Source: Pseudomonas kitaguniensis (GTDB lineage Bacteria > Pseudomonadota > Gammaproteobacteria > Pseudomonadales > Pseudomonadaceae). Taken from it: a stretch of DNA of 55,152 nucleotides. Below the pieces are notes generated by a model. The model saw nothing but the letters and a program-made list of their open reading frames with translations, searched no databases and had not been told where the DNA came from. Where the stretch lies: contig NZ_VUAZ01000130.1 in NCBI RefSeq assembly GCF_009296165.1, positions 1-55,152 of the forward strand, read 5' to 3'. The translations under genes were made by a program, and so were the position numbers. Position 1 is the stretch's first letter. Each line of letters begins with the position of its first letter. Positions 37,374 to 45,346 of this stretch are shown here, piece after piece.

Positions 37374-37407
37374 AAAAAGGGTAGCCTCGGCTACCCTTTT
37401 TCTTTTT
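37374..37407 (+). terminator. Terminator of the atp operon
   Basis: Eight-base GC stem GGGTAGCC / GGCTACCC, extended by an A-run and T-run on either side, with a two-base loop, then a second T-run. Confidence 0.93.
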
Positions 37408-37461
37408 TGCAAAAACACTTCTCAGGTCTGAACCCGGACCACCCAGGATTGGTAGCCATTC

Positions 37462-38829
37462 ATGTCTCTTGAAATCGTCATTCTCGCCGCAGGCCAGGGC
37501 ACCCGTATGCGTTCAGCCTTGCCCAAAGTGCTGCACCCGGTGGCGGGCAACTCCATGCTTGGCCATGTTATCCACAGCGCTCGTCAACTCGACCCACAAC
37601 GCATTCACGTGGTCATCGGCCACGGTGCCGACGCGGTGCGTGAACGCCTGGCGGCGGATGACCTGAATTTCGTATTGCAGGACAAACAACTGGGCACCGG
37701 CCACGCCACCGCGCAGGCCGTACCGTTCATCAGCGCCGACACTGTGCTGATCCTTTACGGCGACGTGCCGCTGATTGAAGTCGACACCCTGCAGCGCCTG
37801 CTCAAACACGTGGTGCCTGGCCAGATGGGCCTGCTCACCGTTGAGCTGGACGACCCTACCGGCTATGGGCGCATCGTGCGCACTGCTGACGGCAAAGTCG
37901 CAGCCATCGTTGAGCACAAGGATGCCAGCGAAGCCCAACGCGCCATCACCGAAGGCAACACCGGGATTCTCGCGGTGCCGGCCGATCGCCTGGCGGATTG
38001 GATGAGCCGTTTGTCCAACAACAACGCGCAGGGCGAGTATTACCTGACTGACGTGATTGAAATGGCGGTGAATGACGGCCTGCTGGTCGCCACCGAACAG
38101 CCTCACGACCCGATGGAAGTGCAGGGCGCCAACGACCGCAAGCAGCTGGCAGAGCTTGAGCGCCACTACCAACTGCGCGAAGGCCGCCGCCTGATGGCGC
38201 AAGGTGTGACCTTGCGCGACCCGGCACGCTTCGACGTACGCGGTGAGGTGACCGTCGGCCGCGACGTGCTGATCGACATCAACGTGGTTCTTGAAGGCCG
38301 CGTGATCATCGAAGACGACGTAGTGATTGGCCCGAACTGTGTGATCAAGGACAGTACCTTGCGCAAAGGCGTGGTAGTGAAAGCCAACAGCCACATTGAC
38401 GGCGCCGTGATGGGCGAGGGCAGCGATGCCGGTCCGTTCGCGCGCTTGCGCCCTGGCAGCGTGCTGGAAGCCAAAGCCCATGTGGGTAACTTTGTCGAAC
38501 TGAAAAACGCCCATCTGGGTGAGGGCGCCAAAGTCGGTCACTTGACGTACTTGGGCGATGCCGTGATCGGTGCGCGCAGCAATATCGGAGCAGGCACCAT
38601 CACCTGCAACTATGACGGCGCGAACAAATATCAGACGACTATTGGTGAGGACGTGTTCATCGGCTCCAACAATTCGCTGATTGCGCCTGTGATCATCGGT
38701 GACGGCTCCAACACCGCCGCCGGTTCGGCGATTAACCAGGATGTGGATAAGTCGCAACTTGCCGTTGCCCGCGCCCGCCAACGCAACATCGACGGCTGGA
38801 AACGCCCGGTCAAAATCACCAAACGCTAA
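37462..38829 (+). CDS. glmU: Bifunctional UDP-N-acetylglucosamine pyrophosphorylase / glucosamine-1-phosphate N-acetyltransferase
   Basis: Last two steps of UDP-GlcNAc synthesis for peptidoglycan and LPS. The protein is 455 residues. The N-terminal uridylyltransferase has LAAGQGTRMRSALPKVLHP (8-26). The C-terminal half is a left-handed beta-helix of hexapeptide repeats (IEDDVVIGPNCVIKDSTL; VGNFVELKNAHLGEGAKVG) with the acetyltransferase site near NIGAGTITCNYDG. Three DnaA boxes lie in or next to it (37568, 38742, 38831). Confidence 0.98.
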   Translation: MSLEIVILAAGQGTRMRSALPKVLHPVAGNSMLGHVIHSARQLDPQRIHVVIGHGADAVRERLAADDLNFVLQDKQLGTGHATAQAVPFISADTVLILYGDVPLIEVDTLQRLLKHVVPGQMGLLTVELDDPTGYGRIVRTADGKVAAIVEHKDASEAQRAITEGNTGILAVPADRLADWMSRLSNNNAQGEYYLTDVIEMAVNDGLLVATEQPHDPMEVQGANDRKQLAELERHYQLREGRRLMAQGVTLRDPARFDVRGEVTVGRDVLIDINVVLEGRVIIEDDVVIGPNCVIKDSTLRKGVVVKANSHIDGAVMGEGSDAGPFARLRPGSVLEAKAHVGNFVELKNAHLGEGAKVGHLTYLGDAVIGARSNIGAGTITCNYDGANKYQTTIGEDVFIGSNNSLIAPVIIGDGSNTAAGSAINQDVDKSQLAVARARQRNIDGWKRPVKITKR

Positions 38830-38862
38830 GTTATCCACAGCTGCATAAGAAACCTCCTCTTG

Positions 38863-38951
38863 TGTGGAAGCGGGCTTGCTCGCGATGGCGGTGTATCAGT
38901 CACCTATTCAGTGACTGACCGACCGCCATCGCAAGCAAGCCCGCTTCCACA
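38863..38951. repeat. REPIN (inverted pair of REP sequences), second type
   Basis: TGTGGAAGCGGGCTTGCTCG at 38863 is mirrored by CAAGCAAGCCCGCTTCCACA ending at 38951, with about 50 bases between. The core differs from the REPIN at 7367 (GAAGCGGGCTTGC against GGAGGGGGCTTGC), so it belongs to another REP subtype. It sits between glmU and glmR. Confidence 0.88.
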
Positions 38952-39032
38952 TTTATTAGGCGCTGCAGCAAAAATCGCTATCCACCGCTTGACGATTTTA
39001 CGCCAATAGGTTTTGATTGCCTTCGTTATCTT

Positions 39033-39069
39033 TCGAAACGAAACTTATCATCACAATGTCGAAACGAAA
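39033..39069 (+). promoter_or_regulatory. Candidate operator repeats at the glmR start
   Basis: TCGAAACGAAA occurs twice, at 39033-39043 and 39059-39069, 26 bases apart on the same face of the helix, spanning the glmR start codon. DeoR/GlpR-family regulators bind TTCG/CGAA-type half-sites, so autoregulation is possible. The role is inferred. Confidence 0.4.
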
Positions 39070-39823
39070 TACCCCCCAACGACGCCACAACATCCTGACC
39101 TTGCTCACCGAACAGGGCGAAGTCAGTGTGGATGAATTGGCCAAACGTTTCGAAACTTCGGAAGTGACCATCCGCAAGGACCTCGCAGCCCTCGAAAGTA
39201 ATGGCCTGTTGCTGCGCCGCTACGGTGGCGCAATCACCATGCCGCAGGAACTTGTCGGCGACGCCGCCCAACCGATCTCGGCCTACAAGCGTGCCATCGC
39301 GCGGGCGGCCGTCATGCGTTTGCGCGAACACGCGCGCATCATCATCGACAGCGGCAGCACCACCGCCGCGATGATTCCCGAGCTGGGCCACCAGCCCGGC
39401 CTGGTGGTGATGACCAACTCCCTGCACGTTGCCGGGGCCTTGAGCGAGCTGGAACACGAACCGGTGCTGTTGATGACCGGCGGCACCTGGGACCCGCATT
39501 CCGACTCGTTCCAGGGCCAGGTCGCCGAGCAAGTACTGCGTTCTTATGATTTTGATCAACTGTTCATCGGCGCCGATGGCATCGATCTACAGCGCGGCAC
39601 TACCACGTTTAACGAATTACTTGGGCTGAGCCGCGTAATGGCCGAGGTTGCCCGTGAAGTGGTGGTGATGGTTGAGTCCGACAAGATCGGCCGCAAGATT
39701 CCTAACCTGGAACTGCCATGGAGCAGCGTCCATACCCTTATTACCGATGATCGCCTGCCGCTTGAGGCCCGCGACCAGATCCAAGCCCGCGGCATAACGC
39801 TGATATGCGCGGCCGTCATCTAG
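39056..39823 (+). CDS. glmR: DeoR-family transcriptional regulator (GlmR type)
   Basis: The protein is 255 residues from ATG 39056 (MSKRNTPQRRHNILTLL). The N-terminal DeoR HTH is EVSVDELAKRFETSEVTIRKDLAALE, split here as residues ~18-43. The C-terminal sugar-phosphate sensor domain (DeoRC) has the IDSGSTTAAMIPEL and VMVESDKIGRK signatures. It is 10 bases upstream of glmS, so it probably controls amino-sugar synthesis; the same gene pair occurs in P. aeruginosa (PA5550-PA5549). Confidence 0.88.
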   Translation: MSKRNTPQRRHNILTLLTEQGEVSVDELAKRFETSEVTIRKDLAALESNGLLLRRYGGAITMPQELVGDAAQPISAYKRAIARAAVMRLREHARIIIDSGSTTAAMIPELGHQPGLVVMTNSLHVAGALSELEHEPVLLMTGGTWDPHSDSFQGQVAEQVLRSYDFDQLFIGADGIDLQRGTTTFNELLGLSRVMAEVAREVVVMVESDKIGRKIPNLELPWSSVHTLITDDRLPLEARDQIQARGITLICAAVI

Positions 39824-39833
39824 GAGATACACC

Positions 39834-41666
39834 ATGTGTGGAATTGTTGGCGCAGTCGCCGAACGTAACGTTACTGCCATTCTGATCGAAGGCCTCAAGC
39901 GCCTTGAATACCGCGGCTATGACAGCGCTGGCGTGGCGATCTTCACGAATGCCGGCAAACTTGAGCGCATGCGTCGCCCGGGCAAAGTCAGCGAGTTGGA
40001 CCAGGCCCTGGCCGGCGAGCCGCTGGTCGGCCGCCTCGGCATCGCTCACACCCGCTGGGCGACTCACGGCGCGCCGTGCGAACGCAACGCGCACCCGCAT
40101 TTCTCTGGTGATTTGGCGGTGGTGCACAACGGCATCATCGAAAACCACGAAGTGCTGCGTGAACAGCTCAAGGGCCTGGGTTACGTGTTCACCTCGGACA
40201 CGGACACCGAAGTCATCGCGCACCTGCTGAACCACAAGCTCAAGGACCACAGCGACCTGACCACCGCCCTCAAGGCGACGGTCAAAGACCTGCACGGCGC
40301 CTATGGCTTGGCCGTGATCAGCGCCAGCCAGCCTGACCGTTTGGTCGCCGCGCGCAGTGGCAGCCCATTGGTGATCGGCTTGGGCCTGGGTGAAAACTTC
40401 CTCGCGTCCGACCAACTCGCCTTGCGTCAGGTCACCGACCGTTTCATGTACCTGGAAGAAGGCGACATCGCCGACATTCGCCGTGAAAGCGTGCAGATCT
40501 GGGACATCAACGGCCAGACCGTCGAGCGCGAAGCTGTGCAATACCGCGACGGTGCTGAAGCCGCTGACAAAGGCGAATTCCGCCACTTCATGCTCAAGGA
40601 AATCCACGAGCAGCCATCCGTGGTGCAGCGCACCCTGGAAGGTCGCCTGAGCCAGAACCAAGTGCTGGTCAACGCCTTCGGCCCACAAGCCGCCGAGCTG
40701 TTTGCCAAAGTGCGCAACGTGCAGATCGTCGCCTGCGGCACCAGCTACCACGCAGGCATGGTTGCGCGTTACTGGCTCGAAGAACTGGCCGGCATCCCGT
40801 GTCAGGTCGAAGTTGCCAGCGAGTTCCGCTACCGCAAGGTTGTGGTGCAGCCCGACACCCTGTTCGTGACCATCTCCCAGTCCGGCGAAACCGCCGACAC
40901 CCTGGCCGCATTGCGTAACGCCAAAGAGCTGGGCTTCCTCGGCAGCCTGGCCATCTGCAACGTCAGCATCAGCTCGCTGGTGCGTGAATCCGACCTCACC
41001 CTGTTGACCCAGGCCGGTCGCGAAATCGGCGTGGCATCGACCAAAGCGTTCACCACCCAACTGGTCGGCCTGCTGCTGCTGACCCTGTCTTTGGGCCAAG
41101 TGCGCGGCACCCTCGCCGAAGGCGTCGAAGCCACGCTGGTCGAAGAACTGCGCCGCCTGCCAACCCGTCTCGGCGAAGCGTTGGCCATGGACAGCACCGT
41201 GGAAAAAGTCGCCGAGCTGTTCGCCGACAAAAACCACACCCTGTTCCTCGGCCGTGGCGCGCAGTACCCGGTAGCGATGGAAGGCTCGCTGAAACTCAAG
41301 GAAATCTCGTACATCCACGCCGAAGCCTACCCGGCCGGTGAACTGAAACACGGCCCGCTGGCCCTGGTGGATGACGACATGCCGGTGGTCACCGTCGCGC
41401 CAAACAACGAACTGCTGGAAAAGCTTAAATCCAACCTGCAGGAAGTGCGCGCGCGTGGCGGCCAACTGATCGTGTTCGCCGACGAAAAAGCCGGCATGAC
41501 CAATGGCGAAGGCACCCACGTCATCAACATGCCGCACATCCACGACACCCTGTCGCCGATCCTCTACACCATCCCGCTGCAACTGCTGTCGTACTACGTT
41601 GCTGTGCTTAAGGGCACTGACGTTGACCAGCCACGTAACCTGGCAAAATCGGTGACGGTGGAGTAA
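39834..41666 (+). CDS. glmS: Glutamine-fructose-6-phosphate aminotransferase
   Basis: Makes glucosamine-6-phosphate from fructose-6-phosphate and glutamine. The protein is 610 residues. The N-terminal glutaminase has the nucleophile Cys2 (CGIVGAVAERN). Two SIS isomerase domains follow (TISQSGETADTLAAL and GRGAQYPVAMEGSLKLKEIS). The C-terminal coding end, about 41600-41660, is the standard TnsD recognition site of Tn7-type transposons, and the island begins 22-26 bases after the stop. No glmS ribozyme is expected or seen. Confidence 0.99.
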   Translation: MCGIVGAVAERNVTAILIEGLKRLEYRGYDSAGVAIFTNAGKLERMRRPGKVSELDQALAGEPLVGRLGIAHTRWATHGAPCERNAHPHFSGDLAVVHNGIIENHEVLREQLKGLGYVFTSDTDTEVIAHLLNHKLKDHSDLTTALKATVKDLHGAYGLAVISASQPDRLVAARSGSPLVIGLGLGENFLASDQLALRQVTDRFMYLEEGDIADIRRESVQIWDINGQTVEREAVQYRDGAEAADKGEFRHFMLKEIHEQPSVVQRTLEGRLSQNQVLVNAFGPQAAELFAKVRNVQIVACGTSYHAGMVARYWLEELAGIPCQVEVASEFRYRKVVVQPDTLFVTISQSGETADTLAALRNAKELGFLGSLAICNVSISSLVRESDLTLLTQAGREIGVASTKAFTTQLVGLLLLTLSLGQVRGTLAEGVEATLVEELRRLPTRLGEALAMDSTVEKVAELFADKNHTLFLGRGAQYPVAMEGSLKLKEISYIHAEAYPAGELKHGPLALVDDDMPVVTVAPNNELLEKLKSNLQEVRARGGQLIVFADEKAGMTNGEGTHVINMPHIHDTLSPILYTIPLQLLSYYVAVLKGTDVDQPRNLAKSVTVE

Positions 41667-41692
41667 TACCGCAGACTCTGGAGGCCCAATGG

Positions 41693-41735
41693 TGTTAAGG
41701 ATTAAAAACTGTCTCTGAGTATTAAAAACTGTCTC
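41693..41735 (+). repeat. glmS-proximal (R-type) end with two TnsB-like sites
   Basis: TGT terminus at 41693, then ATTAAAAACTGTCTC at 41701-41715 and 41721-41735, a 20-base period. This resembles the closely packed TnsB sites of a Tn7 right end, although only two copies are seen here (Tn7 has four). A hairpin GAGCCCC / GGGGCTC (41741-41757) follows. Confidence 0.7.
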
Positions 41736-41817
41736 GCGTGGAGCCCCTGTGGGGCTCAAACGGCTCTCCCTCTCTACAGCTCCTTCAAGGCCTAACGGAA
41801 AGCCGAGGCGCCCCCAC

Positions 41818-41931
41818 ATGCTTTTAACCATTCAGCCAGACGAATCTCTCCGATCATTTTTAGAAAGGCAACCTAGCCCTATCGAATGCGGGGCTCATGA
41901 CGTAAGAAGGGCAGCTTTGACTGCTTATTAA
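41818..41931 (+). pseudogene. Possible start fragment of a TniQ/TnsD-like gene
   Basis: A 37-codon frame starts MLLTIQPDESLRSFLERQ. The segment PDESLRSFLER is like the N-terminal (P)GESLxSWLxR motif of TniQ/TnsD target-selection proteins. It then changes to unrelated sequence and stops at 41931. If correct, it is what remains of the element's own target selector. The match is short and could be chance. Confidence 0.3.
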
Positions 41932-41953
41932 CCATTTTCGGTGAGATAGCACG

Positions 41954-42340
41954 ATGCGGGCGATTGAAGAAATCATTGCTGAGTTCTTTCAAAGTTGGGA
42001 CCAAAAATACGTCAGCGAGCCTGCTCTTGGAGCGTTACGCGAGCTGGCGAAGGATGGGCGCTTTGACGAAATGACTGCCCTACTGGTTGCCCGCGTTAAT
42101 CGCCACGGGCGCGTTGCAATGGGCTTTGTGTTGACTCATGTGCCAGGCGTCCTGCTCAGCAGTTACATCTATGAAAAAGCGGAAGTTTCAGCGCCGATTG
42201 TTGAGGAGTATTGGCGCGTCGAAGACGTGGCCACCACGATCAGAAATGCTGCACTGCGGGACGGTAAATTATCTGTTTTCGTTCCGAAAATCATTAGTGA
42301 CCTTCGCGAAATAGCGGCATCGGCCTCCAACCCCAAATAG
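41954..42340 (+). CDS. Hypothetical protein in the attTn7 island
   Basis: The protein is 128 residues, soluble, mostly helical, with no signal peptide. Acidic N terminus (MRAIEEIIAEFFQSWDQKYVS), a middle ARVNRHGRVAMGFVLTHVPG and a C-terminal helix ending ISDLREIAASASNPK. I do not recognise a family. A weak ribosome site (GGTGAG) precedes the ATG. A hairpin AGCCCGC / GCGGGCT without T-run (42365-42383) follows the stop. It could be a small accessory protein of the transposon or cargo; no function can be given. Confidence 0.55.
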   Translation: MRAIEEIIAEFFQSWDQKYVSEPALGALRELAKDGRFDEMTALLVARVNRHGRVAMGFVLTHVPGVLLSSYIYEKAEVSAPIVEEYWRVEDVATTIRNAALRDGKLSVFVPKIISDLREIAASASNPK

Positions 42341-42437
42341 TTCGGAAAAATCGCTGCATCCACAAGCCCGCCAAGTGCGGGCTAAGCCCGTAGGAGAGGT
42401 GCGGATTCCGTGCCCATAAACTGAAGGAGTGCTAGCT

Positions 42438-42695
42438 ATGGATCCCATGGATAAAATTTGTGATGGTTGTGAACAGCCAGGCAGCGCCTGTGAATGCAGC
42501 TATTGCGAAGACTGTGAGCAAAAGGAAGCTGACTGTGTGTGCGAGCGGTGTAGTCACTGTAGCGCCAAAGAAGATAACTGCACCTGTGAAACTTGCGACA
42601 ACTGCGGTGAGAAAGAACCTGACTGTTCCTGTGAGGTGTGCAAAGACTGCGATGAGAAAATTCCTCAGTGCGCTTGCGGAGCCAGCTCTGATTAA
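42438..42695 (+). CDS. Cysteine-rich protein of five 15-residue repeats
   Basis: The protein is 85 residues with 20 cysteines. Apart from the first seven and last few residues it consists of five tandem units of 15 residues, each with the spacing C-x2-C-x6-C-x-C-x2 (for example CEDCEQKEADCVCER, CSHCSAKEDNCTCET, CDNCGEKEPDCSCEV). The linkers are acidic. No aromatic core or catalytic motif. A GGAG nine bases upstream sets ATG 42438. Four Cys per unit suggest one zinc or similar metal per repeat, or a metallothionein-like role; this is inference. The first unit lacks the KE pair and the last is cut short. It lies between an unknown gene and IS66. Confidence 0.7.
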   Translation: MDPMDKICDGCEQPGSACECSYCEDCEQKEADCVCERCSHCSAKEDNCTCETCDNCGEKEPDCSCEVCKDCDEKIPQCACGASSD

Positions 42696-42992
42696 GCGGA
42701 GCCTTGTACATGCTGGCAATCGACATGTTTGCCTCGTGTGATACGGCTATGTCGGTTTGGTCTCTTGTGCTTTGACAGCAGGTTTTTTTTATCTGCCGTG
42801 GGCATGAAGCTGGAACCCCGCGTTAATGCGCGTCGTATAGCCGCTGAAGCCATCACGAAGGCCCGAGGATGGTTTCACACTACATCATCCGTATGCGTCC
42901 GCCCAAGTCATCTACCCAGCCGCACAAGGCCAATACATGGTGTGCACTTAAATTAAGTGGACACCAGTTCTAGCCTTTTAAGCGGGTATTTC
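42696..42992. other. Gap before IS66; no gene recognised
   Basis: About 300 bases without a convincing gene. A near-palindrome CACTTA-AAT-TAAGTG (42945-42959) lies just before tnpA and could be part of the IS left flank, but I could not match terminal inverted repeats of IS66 (usually beginning GTAA) here or after 45287. Confidence 0.4.
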
Positions 42993-43325
42993 ATGCAGCC
43001 AACACGCCGTTCCTATTCCAAACCCTTCAAGGCCCAAGTCATTCAAGAGTGTGCCCAGCCAGGTGCTTCGATTGCGAGCATCGCACTCAGCCATAACCTC
43101 AATGCAAACCTCGTCCACAAATGGATTCGGCTGCAATCGCAGAAAAGCACAGCGCTGCAACCTGTATTTATTCCGTTACCCGTGCCGCTGGCCGGGGCAA
43201 GCTTGCACCCAGCATCATCGAATATCTGCGTTGAAATCCAGCATCCGCGTGGCACCGTCAAAGTGAATTGGCCAACTGAAAATGCTGCTGCCTGCGCGAC
43301 CTTTCTTCGAGACCTTTTGCGATGA
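42993..43325 (+). CDS. tnpA: IS66 TnpA (OrfA) accessory protein
   Basis: The protein is 110 residues. HTH of the IS66 OrfA/IS3 OrfA type: RRSYSKPFKAQVIQECAQPG and IASIALSHNLNANLVHKWIR. The ATG at 42993 fits the family start; the open frame begins 12 codons earlier without similarity. The stop overlaps the tnpB start (ATGA). Confidence 0.85.
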   Translation: MQPTRRSYSKPFKAQVIQECAQPGASIASIALSHNLNANLVHKWIRLQSQKSTALQPVFIPLPVPLAGASLHPASSNICVEIQHPRGTVKVNWPTENAAACATFLRDLLR

Positions 43326-43657
43326 TACGCATCGACTCAATCTGGCTCGCCACCGAGCCGATGGACATGCGCGCCGGTACCGAGACGGCATTGGCCAAGG
43401 TGATCGCAGTGTTCGGTGCGGCGCAGCCGCACTGTGCTTATCTGTTCGCAAACCGCCGCGCCAATCGTATGAAAGTGCTGGTGCATGACGGCTTCGGAAT
43501 ATGGCTGGTGGCGCGCAGGTTGAACCAAGGCAAGTTTCACTGGCCCGGCATTCGCCATGGCTCTGAGATGGAACTGGATACTGAGCAACTTCAGGCATTA
43601 GTGCTGGGTCTGCCATGGCAACGCGCAGGTTCTGGAGGCTCGATCACACTGCTTTAA
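43322..43657 (+). CDS. tnpB: IS66 TnpB (OrfB) accessory protein
   Basis: The protein is 111 residues. Family blocks: IWLATEPMDMRAGTETALAKV, read at residues 7-27, then the FANRRANRMKVLVHDGFGIWL region and the RLNQGKFHWP segment. It is required for IS66 transposition with TnpA and TnpC. Translationally coupled to tnpA. Confidence 0.9.
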   Translation: MIRIDSIWLATEPMDMRAGTETALAKVIAVFGAAQPHCAYLFANRRANRMKVLVHDGFGIWLVARRLNQGKFHWPGIRHGSEMELDTEQLQALVLGLPWQRAGSGGSITLL

Positions 43658-43718
43658 TGGCTGCCATTAGCCTATCGGTCTATCGCCGCAAATTGCCTGC
43701 TCTGGCAAAATCGGCCCC

Positions 43719-45287
43719 ATAACTTCGCTACCCAATCTCGACCACCTCTCCTCTGAACAACTGCGCGCCTTGGCGGCGCAGTTGATGCAGCGTGTCGAGA
43801 CGCTCGACCAACAAGTTGAGACGATGGGTAAGACCGTTGAGACCATGGGCAAGAAGATCAGCCGCGACCAAACGCTGATCGAGAAACTGACCCACGAGAT
43901 CGCCCAGCTCAAGCGTTTGAAGTTTGCCAAGCGCAGCGAGCAGATGAATCCCGAACAGGCCAGCTTGCTCGATGACCTGATCGATACCGATATCGCAGCG
44001 ATTGAAGCAGAGCTTCAGGCTTTGCAAACAGTGCCAGCGGCGACTGAGAAAAAGCAGAAACCCAAACGCACTGCATTACCGGCTGAGTTTCCACGCACAT
44101 TGATCCACCACGAACCGGACAACACTCACTGCCCATGCGGCTGCGCCCTCAAGCGCATCGGTGAAGATGTCAGTGAGAAGCTGGATTACACGCCGGGCGT
44201 GTTCACCGTCGAGCGCCATGTGCGCGGCAAATGGGTCTGCGATGACTGCGAAACGCTGATCCAGGCACCCGTGCCGGCGCAGGTTATTGATAAGGGCATC
44301 CCGACTGCGGGCCTACTTGCTCACGTCATGATTGCCAAGTTTGCCGACCACCTGCTGCTTTACCGTCAGGAATCGATCTTCGGTCGAGCGGGCCTGGCGA
44401 TTCCACGCTCAATCCTGGCTCAATGGGTTGGCGTGACTGGGGTTCAGTTGCAGCTGCTGGTCGATGCGCTGCGCGAGGTGGTACTCGGGCAACAAGTCAT
44501 CCATGCCGATGAAACATCCGTGCAAATGCTCATGCCGGGAACAAAGAAAACCCACCGTTCCTATGTTTGGGCCTACGCCACCAGCCAATTCGCCGATGTG
44601 GCAGTGGTAGTTTATGACTTCAGCCCCAGCCGCGCCGGAGAACATGCTCGCAACTTCCTAAATGACTGGAAAGGAAAGCTGGTCTGTGATGATTTTGGCG
44701 GTTACAAAGCCAGCTTCGAACTCGGCGTGACCGAGATTGGGTGCATGGCCCATGCGCGGCGTAAGTTCTTTGAACTGCACGCTACAAATAAAAGTATGCT
44801 TGCAGAGCAAGCACTGCGTTATATCCTGTTGCTGTACGAAATCGAAAGCGAAGTCCGCGATCTGGAACCGGATTTACGGCGCCAAATACGACAAGAAAAG
44901 GCCGTCCCGGTAATGGACATGCTACATGCTTGGATGAGCGCCCAGCGCGATCTTGTGCCCGAAGGCTCAGCCATCAGCAAAGCACTCGATTACAGCCTGA
45001 AACGCTGGGCAGCGCTGTCGCGCTACCTCGATGACGGGTTGGTACCCATAGACAAAAATTGGGCAGAGAACCAGATCCGACCATGGGCTCTTGGACGCAA
45101 GAACTGGCTCTTTGCAGGCTCGCTACGCAGCGGTAAACGAGCGGCGGCGATCATGAGTCTGATCCAGTCAGCGCGGCTGAATGGTCATGATCCGTACGCC
45201 TATTTGAAGGATGTTCTCACGCGGCTGCCGACTCAGCGGGCGAGTGAAATCGATCAGTTGCTGCCGCATAAGTGGGGCCACCTTTGA
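43719..45287 (+). CDS. tnpC: IS66 transposase TnpC
   Basis: DDE transposase. The reading frame similar to the family starts at 43719 with SLPNLDHLSSEQLRALAAQ, but the codon where ATG is expected is ATA; a TTG at 43770 is the first standard alternative (505 residues). N-terminal leucine-zipper-like coiled coil (RVETLDQQVETMGKTVETMG), zinc-finger-like CPCGCALKRIGED and CDDCE, then the catalytic acids in HADETSVQML, CDDFGGYKASF and NWAENQIRPW, and the C-terminal GRKNWLFAGS block. Full length otherwise; it may start at ATA or be poorly translated. Confidence 0.87.
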   Translation: MTSLPNLDHLSSEQLRALAAQLMQRVETLDQQVETMGKTVETMGKKISRDQTLIEKLTHEIAQLKRLKFAKRSEQMNPEQASLLDDLIDTDIAAIEAELQALQTVPAATEKKQKPKRTALPAEFPRTLIHHEPDNTHCPCGCALKRIGEDVSEKLDYTPGVFTVERHVRGKWVCDDCETLIQAPVPAQVIDKGIPTAGLLAHVMIAKFADHLLLYRQESIFGRAGLAIPRSILAQWVGVTGVQLQLLVDALREVVLGQQVIHADETSVQMLMPGTKKTHRSYVWAYATSQFADVAVVVYDFSPSRAGEHARNFLNDWKGKLVCDDFGGYKASFELGVTEIGCMAHARRKFFELHATNKSMLAEQALRYILLLYEIESEVRDLEPDLRRQIRQEKAVPVMDMLHAWMSAQRDLVPEGSAISKALDYSLKRWAALSRYLDDGLVPIDKNWAENQIRPWALGRKNWLFAGSLRSGKRAAAIMSLIQSARLNGHDPYAYLKDVLTRLPTQRASEIDQLLPHKWGHL

Positions 45288-45346
45288 TCACGTCATATAT
45301 GTAAGGATACTTTCCATCGCGTTGATGGAATACAACGGAGTACGTC

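Larger units (their letters stand above)
42993..45287 (+). mobile_element. IS66-family insertion sequence (three-gene type)
   Basis: tnpA, tnpB and tnpC in the standard order and orientation. Only the gene extent is given; the terminal inverted repeats and 8-base target duplication were not found by eye, so the copy may be trimmed at one or both ends. It is nested in the attTn7 island. Confidence 0.85.

Noticed and set aside
39823..39834. A glmS ribozyme or riboswitch
   Set aside because: The gap between glmR and glmS is only 10 bases and the ribozyme is confined mainly to Gram-positive bacteria.
39816..41831. A 671-codon minus-strand frame opposite glmS
   Set aside because: Antisense shadow of glmS with the same kind of abnormal composition; no similarity to any protein family.
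42729..42956. A 75-codon plus-strand frame before IS66
   Set aside because: No ribosome site, no similarity and unusual composition; it probably is non-coding.
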